DNA from: JANOYJ01 sp963792485
Lineage (GTDB): Bacteria > Pseudomonadota > Alphaproteobacteria > Rhizobiales > Rhizobiaceae
Length of the DNA: 64,000 nucleotides
Assembly: GCA_963792485.1 (NCBI GenBank)
Contig: CAWBWL010000013.1
Location: 248,001 to 312,000, forward strand
Direction: 5' to 3'
Shown here: one piece after another, positions 1 to 7,310 of the stretch
Numbering within the stretch: position 1 is the first letter of the stretch
Layout: each line of letters starts with the position of its first letter
Notes under the pieces: model-generated
What the model was told of the DNA's origin: nothing
Database searches by the model: none
The model's input: the letters and a program-made list of their open reading frames with translations, nothing else
Program-made: the position numbers and the translations under genes

Positions 1-46
1 GTTTCAAGCCTTGGCGGACCCACGCGTCAGCCTCCCCTAAAAGTCT

Positions 47-423
47 TCACCCTCTCCCGTCATTTTGAGCTTTGCGCGGAAGCCCGTTTTGAACAATTAT
101 CTGAGTGCTCGGCGCCGGACGCGCCAGCTTCTCAGCCGAGTAAATTTGACTGGAAAGGATGATAGCGATTTCCGGCAAATGGGAAACGCGATTGTTTAAC
201 GCCTGTTGGGCAAGCTGCCGCGCGAGATGATAGAAATGAGGAATGGCGGCGGTCCCGGGGGAACAGGGCCGCCCAATTGGCTGGCATAGATTGGCGCCGT
301 GTCACGCTGGAATGAATGCTCACGAATGTGCCGCCTGAATTGCACATTCACGATCATGCACCGGACCGCATTTGGCGACGCCGCCGCCATCCGTACCGAC
401 CCTGTCGTCTCTTGATTCGTCAT
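47..423 (-). pseudogene. Possible broken minus-strand gene, unrecognised
   Basis: This is the only candidate in the left-edge stretch (1-599) that otherwise shows no gene. An ATG at 423 (reading MTNQETTG...) lies 24 bases downstream of a good minus-strand promoter. The frame looks coding to about position 255 (...APIYASQLGGPVP), after which a plausible continuation (...HFYHLARQLAQQALNN...) sits in another frame and runs to a stop at 47. A single frameshift near 250 would join them into about 125 residues. I do not recognise the family, and the frame choice is by eye. It could equally be non-coding DNA behind a promoter that serves something else. Confidence 0.25.
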
Positions 424-446
424 GAAGGTCCGGGTCGTTCCCTAAG

Positions 447-475
447 TTATAATAGGCAAAATTTTACCTAGTCAA
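447..475 (-). promoter_or_regulatory. Promoter with an 18-bp palindrome filling the spacer
   Basis: On the minus strand a TTGACT -35 box (475-470) and a TTATAA -10 box (452-447) are 17 bases apart. The spacer and the base next to it (453-470) form a palindrome, TAGGCAAAATTTTACCTA on the plus strand, with one mismatched pair. An operator in this position normally means repression by a dimeric regulator. The promoter points at the candidate gene starting at 423. The boxes are seen directly; the repressor is inferred. Confidence 0.45.
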
Positions 476-599
476 CGTTGAAAATGCTGCTTCTAAGTTG
501 TTTTTTTCGTGTTGTGGTTTATTTTTGGGCGCGTTCGAGGACATGACCGCGGCGCAATGGCAGCGGCTTAAATTCAGAGTTGTTTGCGGTTGCGGACTC

Positions 600-2027
600 T
601 TAGCCATGCTTGACCATGACGTGCCTCACAGCCGTGTAATCCTCCAGCGCATAAAGCGACATGTCCTTGCCATAACCGGACTGTTTGAAGCCGCCATGCG
701 GCATCTCGTTGACCAGCATGAAATGCGTGTTGATCCATGTGCAGCCATATTGCAGCCGCGCCGCCGTCGCCATCGCACGCGTCACATCCTTCGTCCAGAC
801 GGAGGAGGCGAGGCCGTAGTCGGAATCATTGGCCCAATTCACCGCGTCATCGGGGTCGGAGAATCGCGTCACGGACACGACCGGACCGAACACTTCCCGC
901 CGCACGATTTCATCGCTCTGCAGCGCGCCTGCCACCACGGTCGGCTGATAGAAAACCCCTTGCCGGAAGGCGTCTTGCCGCCAGCGGTGATCTCAATGTG
1001 CTTCAGCTCCGCCGCGCGCTCGACAAAGCTCGCCACCCGGTCGCGCTGGCGCTTGGAAATGAGCGGCCCGATCTCGTTCTCGGCTGTCGTCGGCAGAGCC
1101 ATACTTGATCGTCGAGACAGCCGCACTGAGCTCCGCGACGAGCTTGTCATGCACTTTCTTGCCCGCATAGATGCGGCACGCCGCCGTGCAGTCCTGTCCG
1201 GCATTGTAATAGCCAAAGGCGCGCAGGCCTTGCACGACTTCGTCAATGTCGGCGTCGTCAAACACGATGACCGGCGCTTTGCCGCCCAGCTCCAGATGCG
1301 TGCGCTTGACGCTCTTGGCCGCCGCCTGCAGCACCTTCTTGCCGGTCGCCACATCGCCGGTGATCGAGATCATGTTGATCTTCGGGTGGTTGATCAGCGT
1401 GTTCCCAACGCTTTCGCCGCGGCCCAGCACGACATTGACCACACCCTCTGGAAGTATGTCCGCCAGCACTTTCGCCATTTTCAGCGCTGTCAGCGGCGTC
1501 TGCTCGGAGGGCTTGAACACAACCGTGTTACCGCCTGCGATGGCGGGCGCAAGCTTCCAGGCCATCATCATCAGCGGATAGTTCCACGGCGCGATGGAGC
1601 CGACAATGCCGATCGGATCGCGGCGGATCATGGAGGTGTGCCCCGGCAGATACTCGCCGGAGACCTGCCCCGGCATGGTGCGCACGGCGCCAGCAAAGAA
1701 GCGATAGCAGTCGACAATGGCTGGAATTTCGTCATTCAAAACGGCGTTATACGGCTTGCCGCAATTCAGCGCTTCCAGCGCAGCGAAGCTTTCCGCGTCC
1801 TTCTCAATGGCGTCAGCTATTTTCAGAAGATATTGCGAGCGCTGCTGCGGCGTGGTGCGCGACCATGATTTGAACGCTGCCTCCGCCGCATCGACTGCGG
1901 CGTCGATCTGCGCGGCCGATGCTTCGGGCAATTGCAGAATGACATCCTCGGTCTTCGGATTGAGAATGGTCTCCGCCGTTTCGGTTCCCGCCTCGAACTT
2001 TGCGCCAATCAGCATCTGGGTTTGCAT
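600..2027 (-). pseudogene. patD: Gamma-aminobutyraldehyde dehydrogenase, two compensating frameshifts
   Basis: NAD-dependent aldehyde dehydrogenase of the YdcW/PatD type, which oxidises 4-aminobutyraldehyde (from putrescine) to GABA. The first ~310 residues are in frame and contain the ELGGK motif and the catalytic cysteine in NAGQDCTA. Near 1095 the frame shifts by one base; the family sequence (ENEIGPLISKRQ...) continues in a second frame to about 955, where the original frame resumes with ...VFGPVVSVTRF and ends ...VRHVMVKHG. The restored length, 475 residues, is the normal family length. It is the last gene of the ydcSTUVW-like operon, 18 bases after ydcV. As written, a stop at 993 truncates it to 344 residues. 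The two shifts cancel out, so a consensus error is likely; real inactivation is possible. Confidence 0.8.
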
Positions 2028-2045
2028 CGTGGTTCCTCCTCAAAT

Positions 2046-2858
2046 CTACTTACTTTGACCAGCGATCTGGTCGGTGTCTCTCGTCAGCCTGAAGGCGAGC
2101 AGAATGGGGATGAGCGTCACCAGCACAACGACCATGGCGACAACATTCGTCACCGGCCGCTCTCGCGGACGCACCAGCTCTTCCAGCATCCAGATCGGTA
2201 GGGTCTGCTGCTGTCCTGCCGTGAAGGTAGTGACGATGACCTCGTCAAACGACAGCGCGAAAGCCAGCATGCCGCCAGCCAAGAGCGCCGTGGCAATGTT
2301 TGGTAGCACCACATAACGGAACGTCTGCCAGCCGTCGGCACCGAGATCCATCGACGCCTCGATCAGCGAGCCGGAGGTGCGGCGGAAGCGCGCTACGGCA
2401 TTGTTGTAGACGACCACAATGCAGAATGTCGCGTGGCCGAGAATGATGGTCCAGATCGAGAAGGGGATGTCCATCAGGTTGAACGCCGAGCGCAGCGCGA
2501 TGCCGGTGATGATGCCGGGAAGGGCGATGGGCAGGATGACCAGAAGCGAGATCGTCTCGCGGCCAAAGAACTTTGTCCGCGACACTGCGGCGGCTATGAG
2601 CGTACCCATGACCATCGAGATCAGTGTCGCCACGCTTGCCACTTTCACCGAGAGGATCAGCGCTTCCCAGACATCTGTCCGGTTCCAGGTGACAGCGAAC
2701 CATTTCAGCGTCAGGCCGGGTGGCGGGAAGACATAGCTCTTGTCCTCGGTGGTGAAGGCGTAAAGGAAAATCAGCGCCAGCGGCAGGTGCAGGAACAGGA
2801 GGCCGGCCCCTGCCGCAAGCTTCAGTGAGAGCGGCGTGTTGCTTCGGTCAGAGCGCAT
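2046..2858 (-). CDS. ydcV: Polyamine-type ABC transporter permease, YdcV-like
   Basis: Inner-membrane permease of the spermidine/putrescine class (PotC/YdcV). It has an N-terminal membrane segment (AAGAGLLFLHLPLALIFLY), several more hydrophobic helices, and the EAA-type cytoplasmic loop for contact with the ATPase (EASMDLGADGWQTFRYVVLP). I chose the ATG at 2858 (MRSDRSN), which overlaps the ydcU stop by 11 bases, over the longer reading frame from 2882. It should pair with ydcU as a heterodimeric channel. Length is about 270 residues, normal for the family. The exact substrate cannot be read from sequence; putrescine or a related diamine fits the neighbouring aldehyde dehydrogenase. Confidence 0.85.
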   Translation of the reverse strand: MRSDRSNTPLSLKLAAGAGLLFLHLPLALIFLYAFTTEDKSYVFPPPGLTLKWFAVTWNRTDVWEALILSVKVASVATLISMVMGTLIAAAVSRTKFFGRETISLLVILPIALPGIITGIALRSAFNLMDIPFSIWTIILGHATFCIVVVYNNAVARFRRTSGSLIEASMDLGADGWQTFRYVVLPNIATALLAGGMLAFALSFDEVIVTTFTAGQQQTLPIWMLEELVRPRERPVTNVVAMVVVLVTLIPILLAFRLTRDTDQIAGQSK

Positions 2859-3795
2859 CGAACGCCCCCATCCGTTTGGCAAACATCAGATAGACACCCA
2901 TGATGACCATCGGCACGACGGTGAAGGCGGCGGCGAGCGGGATGTTGCCGGCCGTGCCCTGATGCGCCGAGACAGCCTGGCCAATGAACAGGCGCGAGGA
3001 GCCGACAATGCCGGGAATGATGTAATCGCCTAACGTCAGCGAAAATGTGAAGATCGATCCGGCGATCAGCCCCGGCAGGGCGAGCGGGAAGATGACATTG
3101 CGGAATGTCTGCCCGGCATTGGCGCCAAGGTCGGCGGAGGCTTCGATGAGGTTGACCGGCACGCGCTCCAGCGAGGCCTGCAAGGGCAGGATCATGAACG
3201 GCACCCAGACATAGACGAACACCAGAAACATGCCGATGTAAGACAGCGACAGCGAATTGCCGCCGACTATTGGCAGTGACAGAACCGCATCGAGCAGGAA
3301 GGTCAGATGCAGTTTGGCGAAAGCCCAAGTGAGGATGCCCTCTTTGGCGAGGATCAGCTTCCAGGCATAGACCTTGACCAGGTAGCTCGACCAGAGCGGT
3401 AGCATGACGGCGAGATAAAACAGCGCCTTCCAGCCGCCCTTGGCATAGCGCGCCGCGTAGTAGGCGATGGGGAAGGCGATGATGGCGGAGCCGAGCGTCA
3501 CGGCGAGCGACATCGCGACGGTTCGCACGATGATGTCGAGATTTTCAGGCCGCAGCAATTCGCCATAGGTCTTCAGCGTCAGCTCGTGATTGATGAGGCC
3601 GGAAAATTCATCAATGGAGTAAAAGCTCTGCAGCAGCAGCGCGAAGAGCGAGCCGACATAGATGATGCCGAGCCAGAGCAGCGGCGGGGTGAGGAGGATC
3701 AGGAGAAACGCCTTCGGATGCCGCCACAGATAGTCGGAGACCTGTCCCATCAAACCGGCGGGCCGTTCGCGGATGATGGCTGCGGACATGCTCAT
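2848..3795 (-). CDS. ydcU: Polyamine-type ABC transporter permease, YdcU-like
   Basis: First permease of the transporter, 315 residues, PotB/YdcU class. A cytoplasmic N-terminus of about 25 residues precedes a strong membrane helix (FLLILLTPPLLWLGIIYVG) and about five more. The EAA loop reads EASADLGANAGQTFRNVIFP. The start ATG overlaps the ydcT stop as ATGA and the 3' end overlaps ydcV, so the three cytoplasmic and membrane parts are translationally coupled. The family assignment is secure; the substrate is inferred from the operon. Confidence 0.85.
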   Translation of the reverse strand: MSMSAAIIRERPAGLMGQVSDYLWRHPKAFLLILLTPPLLWLGIIYVGSLFALLLQSFYSIDEFSGLINHELTLKTYGELLRPENLDIIVRTVAMSLAVTLGSAIIAFPIAYYAARYAKGGWKALFYLAVMLPLWSSYLVKVYAWKLILAKEGILTWAFAKLHLTFLLDAVLSLPIVGGNSLSLSYIGMFLVFVYVWVPFMILPLQASLERVPVNLIEASADLGANAGQTFRNVIFPLALPGLIAGSIFTFSLTLGDYIIPGIVGSSRLFIGQAVSAHQGTAGNIPLAAAFTVVPMVIMGVYLMFAKRMGAFDAL

Positions 3796-4790
3796 GCGCC
3801 CGCCTCCATCAGATGCACGTCGCTCTTGGCGAATATCAGCGTCACATGGGTGCCGACGGCGGGGACGACCCGTCCCGCCGGCAGCGCAGCGGCGATGCGC
3901 TGGCCCTCATGTTCGGTGACAACTTTCGTGCTCGCCCCGACATAATGCGCAGCGATCACTCTTGCCTTCAGGCCGGACCCGCCATTCGCCGCGCCGAAGG
4001 AAACCGATTCCGGCTTCAGGCTGCCCCAGCGGTTCTCTCCCATAATCTTGTTGACCAGTGTAGGTGTCAGGACATTGGAGGAGCCGACGAAATCAGCGAC
4101 GAAGCGGCTGGCAGGCTTCCCATAAATCTCGGCTGGTGTTCCGGCCTGCGCAATCTTGCCGTCATTGAACACCGCAACCCGGTCCGCCATTGACAACGCC
4201 TCGCCCTGGTCGTGCGTGACGAAGACGAATGTGATGCCAAGCGCCTTCTGCAGGGCTTTCAGTTCCTCCTGCATCTGCTCGCGCAGCTTCAGATCGAGCG
4301 CGCCGAGCGGCTCGTCGAGGAGAAGCACTTTCGGCTTGTTGACCAGCGCCCGCGCCAGCGCGACGCGCTGCCGCTGGCCACCGGACAATTGCCCCGGCCG
4401 CCGCGCGCCGTAACCGGGCAGCTTGACCATCATCAGCGCCTCTTCCGCCGCCTTGTGGCGCGGGGCTTTTTCAATGCCCGAAACCATCAGCCCATAGGCG
4501 ACGTTGTCGAGGACGCTTAAGTGCGGGAACAGCGCGTAGTCCTGAAACACCGTGTTCACATTGCGCCGGTAGGGCGGCACGCCTTCGGCGGTTTCGCCGA
4601 AGATTTCGATGTGGCCGGCGGTCGGCTGTTCGAACCCGGCAATTAGGCGAAGACACGTCGTCTTGCCGGAGCCCGATGGTCCGAGCATGGCAAAAAACTC
4701 GCCCTCCGCGATCTCAAGATCGACTGCGTCAACGGCGCGCACTGAGCCGAAATGCCGGGAAACTGCGTCGAAGCGGACGGCGATGTTCAT
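3792..4790 (-). CDS. ydcT: Polyamine-type ABC transporter ATPase, YdcT-like
   Basis: Transporter ATPase of the PotA/YdcT class. Walker A is GPSGSGKT (about residues 37-44), the Q-loop lies in VFQDYALFPH, the signature is LSGGQRQR, Walker B is VLLLDEP and the H-loop is FVTHD. The C-terminal third (from about residue 240) is the TOBE-like domain usual in this class. I start at the ATG at 4790, preceded by AAAGG, rather than at the TTG one codon earlier. A 165-base gap with a stable stem-loop separates it from ydcS; it overlaps ydcU by 4 bases. Confidence 0.87.
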   Translation of the reverse strand: MNIAVRFDAVSRHFGSVRAVDAVDLEIAEGEFFAMLGPSGSGKTTCLRLIAGFEQPTAGHIEIFGETAEGVPPYRRNVNTVFQDYALFPHLSVLDNVAYGLMVSGIEKAPRHKAAEEALMMVKLPGYGARRPGQLSGGQRQRVALARALVNKPKVLLLDEPLGALDLKLREQMQEELKALQKALGITFVFVTHDQGEALSMADRVAVFNDGKIAQAGTPAEIYGKPASRFVADFVGSSNVLTPTLVNKIMGENRWGSLKPESVSFGAANGGSGLKARVIAAHYVGASTKVVTEHEGQRIAAALPAGRVVPAVGTHVTLIFAKSDVHLMEAGA

Positions 4791-4807
4791 CAAAAGACCT
4801 TTGAAAG

Positions 4808-4837
4808 GCAGCGGCGAAACTTAAGCGCCGCCGCTGC
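4808..4837 (-). terminator. Stem-loop between ydcS and ydcT
   Basis: GCAGCGGCG (4808-4816) pairs perfectly with CGCCGCTGC (4829-4837) around a 12-base loop. In the minus-strand transcript it follows ydcS with no long U-run, so it is better read as a 3'-end stabiliser or partial attenuator that gives more binding protein than membrane components. That role is common in ABC operons but is inferred here. Confidence 0.5.
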
Positions 4838-4958
4838 AAAAAATTCGGGATGCTGAGTCAAATGGCGCGGGCGTTCGAGAACCGGAGCGGAATGAACTTC
4901 ATGTTCATGAGCACCGGAAGCGCAGAACGGCCGCGTCAGTTGGCCAGCAGCGCGGATT

Positions 4959-6134
4959 TTACCTCCCGCCGATCACGCCGATGTAATCCGATACCCAGCG
5001 GTAATAGGGCACGCATTTGTCGCCCTGACTGGCGCATTTGGTCTGCGGGGTCTTCCAGAATTTGATCTGCTCAAACTTGTCGCTGCCATTATTGGCGCAG
5101 CCCGCATCCGTCAGCAGCGCATTGCCCTTGCAGGCGGCGGGAACCGAGGGCACCGTGCCGAACCAGGCGGAGACATCGCCCTGCACCTTGGGGGAAAGCG
5201 AGTGCTCCATCCACATATAGGCGCAGTTCGGGTTGGCGGCTTCCGCGTGCAGCATGGTCGTGTCGGACCAGCCGGTGATGCCTTCTTCAGGGAACACCGA
5301 TGCTATCGGCGTCTTCTCCATCGCCGCCTTGTCACCCTTCAGGACATTGACCTGAAACGGCCAAGAGCCGGAGGCGACGACGCCCTCGTTTTTGAAGTCG
5401 TCCATCTGGATGAAGGCGTCATGCCAATAGCGGCCGACCAACGTGCGCTGCACGCGGAGCAAATCAAGCGCGGCCTTGTACTGGTCCTCGTTCAGTTCAT
5501 AGGGGTCCTTGATGCCAAGCTCCGGCTTATGGAACATGAGATAGTTGGCGGCGTCGGCGATGTGGATCGGCCCGTCATAAGCCTGTACCCGGCCCTTGTT
5601 GGTCTTGCCGTCGGGCAGGTTCATTTCTTCGAAGACAACGTTCCAGCTTTTTGGCGCTTCCTTGAAGACGTTGGTGTTGTACATCAGGACATTGGCGCCC
5701 CAGACATAGGGCGTGCCGTAATGCTTGCCGTCGACCGTGTGCCACGGCGCGTTCTGCAGCCGCTGGTCAATTGTGCTCCAACTTGGGATCAAGGCCGTGT
5801 TGATCTCCTGCACGCGCTTGCCTGCTACCAGCCGCAGCGAGGCGTCGCCGGACGCGGTGACAAGGTCGAACCCGCCCTCGTTCATCAGGGCGACCATTTC
5901 ATCGGATGTCGCGGCGGTTTTCACGGAGACTTTGCAGCCGGTCTTACTCTCGAATTCGGTCACCCAGTCGAAATTCTTGTCGGTCTCGCCGCGCTCAATG
6001 TAACCGGCCCAAGCGACAATGTTGACTGCGCCTTCGCCCTTGCCAAGCTCTTTCATCATCTCGGCCTGCGCTAACGGCGCGCCGAACGCAAGCAGCACGG
6101 ACAGGGCCGTGCATGTGTTCAGTAATTTCTTCAT
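4959..6134 (-). CDS. ydcS: Periplasmic substrate-binding protein, YdcS-like
   Basis: Solute-binding protein, 391 residues, closely resembling E. coli YdcS along its whole length (for example VNIVAWAGYIERGETDK, NAPWHTVDGKHYG, RYWHDAFIQMDDFKNEG and the C-terminal WVSDYIGVIGGR). I chose the ATG at 6134: it starts a clear signal peptide (MKKLLNTCTALSVLLAFGAPLAQA) and has GGGAG seven bases upstream. The frame is open 33 codons further, but that extension is not signal-like. First gene of the operon ydcS-T-U-V-patD, so it delivers a polyamine-like solute to YdcUV. E. coli YdcS has also been linked to polyhydroxybutyrate synthesis; nothing in this sequence decides that. Confidence 0.9.
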   Translation of the reverse strand: MKKLLNTCTALSVLLAFGAPLAQAEMMKELGKGEGAVNIVAWAGYIERGETDKNFDWVTEFESKTGCKVSVKTAATSDEMVALMNEGGFDLVTASGDASLRLVAGKRVQEINTALIPSWSTIDQRLQNAPWHTVDGKHYGTPYVWGANVLMYNTNVFKEAPKSWNVVFEEMNLPDGKTNKGRVQAYDGPIHIADAANYLMFHKPELGIKDPYELNEDQYKAALDLLRVQRTLVGRYWHDAFIQMDDFKNEGVVASGSWPFQVNVLKGDKAAMEKTPIASVFPEEGITGWSDTTMLHAEAANPNCAYMWMEHSLSPKVQGDVSAWFGTVPSVPAACKGNALLTDAGCANNGSDKFEQIKFWKTPQTKCASQGDKCVPYYRWVSDYIGVIGGR

Positions 6135-6241
6135 GACTTTCTCCCAAGCAAAGCCGTGCCGTTCCCGGTCGGGGCATCTGGCTTTGAGGGTATCGTCTAC
6201 TTCAAAGCGAGCTTTCGCAAATCCATAATTCAAAATGATGG

Positions 6242-6258
6242 TATCGGTCTTTCCGATA
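6242..6258. promoter_or_regulatory. LysR-type operator upstream of ydcS
   Basis: TATCGG-TCTTT-CCGATA has perfect 6-base arms and contains the T-N11-A core (6244-6256) of LysR-type sites. It lies in the 205-base gap between the lysR-family gene and ydcS, about 108 bases before the ydcS start, where an activator would bind. The site is seen directly; the link to the adjacent LysR protein is inferred. Confidence 0.5.
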
Positions 6259-6339
6259 TGTAGGAAGGGCGGCGCCTATGTGAAATTGATATTCTGCGCG
6301 CATTATGCGGCGAACAAGCCCACCATTCTTCGCACAGCG

Positions 6340-7248
6340 CTATTTCTGACGCCCTGCGCGGTGCGTCTGAGCAATGCGGATGAAATCACGCGCCGTATCT
6401 GGAAGGGCCGAGCCCTTGCGCCAAACCATGCCAACCTGCACGGCGGGGAGCTGGCCGGAAACGTCGCGCGATTCGATCCGGTCGCCTTCCAGTGACCATG
6501 GCCGATAGACCAAATCGGGCAGGAGCGCGACGCCTGCGCCGGTCGCTACCAGCGAGCGCACGGCCTCCACGGAGCGGGTGCGGAACGCCACATGGGGGCG
6601 GGCGCCGAGGGCTGACAGGAGCTTGCCGGTGTTCTCCTCAATCTCGTCCACTGTCAGCATGATCAGCGGTTCGCGGGCTATGTCTGAGATGCTGATGCTG
6701 TCGGCGCTGGCGAGCTTATGGCCGAGTGGCAGCCAGAGCCGGTAAGGCGAGACTTCCAAAATCTCAGCCTGAAGCGCCATTCGATCTTTCAGATTCGAGG
6801 TCACCATCACTGCCACGTCCAGCTCGCCGCCTATCAGAAGATGCTCCAGATAATCGCCGTTGTCCTCAATGGCTGACACATCGACGCCCGGAAACGCCCG
6901 CCGGTAGCGCGACAACACATCGGAGAGCACGTAGCCGGCAACCAGTGACGTAACACCCAGCTGGAGCGTGCCGCTTCTGATCTCGCGCTCCTCAGTAAAA
7001 GTGCGCCGGGCATCGCCGACATCCGCCAATATGCGGGTGGCATGGCGCAGAAATTGCTGGCCTTTGTGGGTGATGGCAAGGCCGCGCGCGTGGCGGTCAA
7101 ATAGCGAAACGCCCAGGTCCTGCTCCAGTTCCTTGATGGCTTCGGTCACCGAGCTTTGAGAAATCGATAGATCATGCGCCGCGCCAGAGACAGTCCCCTG
7201 TTCGGCAACGGCTATGAAGTATTGCAACTGGCGAAGGGTAAAAGCCAT
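6340..7248 (-). CDS. LysR-family transcriptional regulator
   Basis: LysR-type regulator, 302 residues, the usual length. The N-terminal winged helix-turn-helix spans about residues 1-60 (LRQLQYFIAVAEQGTVSGAAHDLSISQSSVTEAIKELE), followed by a linker helix and a periplasmic-binding-protein-like effector domain (from about residue 90). It lies on the same strand directly upstream of the ydc-type operon rather than divergent from it, so read-through from this gene into ydcS is possible. A LysR-type palindrome sits between the two. The likely role is control of polyamine uptake and oxidation; the effector is unknown. Confidence 0.85.
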   Translation of the reverse strand: MAFTLRQLQYFIAVAEQGTVSGAAHDLSISQSSVTEAIKELEQDLGVSLFDRHARGLAITHKGQQFLRHATRILADVGDARRTFTEEREIRSGTLQLGVTSLVAGYVLSDVLSRYRRAFPGVDVSAIEDNGDYLEHLLIGGELDVAVMVTSNLKDRMALQAEILEVSPYRLWLPLGHKLASADSISISDIAREPLIMLTVDEIEENTGKLLSALGARPHVAFRTRSVEAVRSLVATGAGVALLPDLVYRPWSLEGDRIESRDVSGQLPAVQVGMVWRKGSALPDTARDFIRIAQTHRAGRQK

Positions 7249-7310
7249 TCGAAAAGGGAACCGTGGATATCAATCAGTGCCTGTTCAAGAGTTCGCTCCC
7301 GGACAGACGC

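Noticed and set aside
498..1868. A 456-codon plus-strand open frame
   Set aside because: It is antisense to the aldehyde dehydrogenase, has an Arg/His-rich composition and no family resemblance; it is a shadow of the real gene.
5202..6074. A 290-codon plus-strand open frame
   Set aside because: It runs antisense over ydcS, which is a near full-length family match; no independent support.
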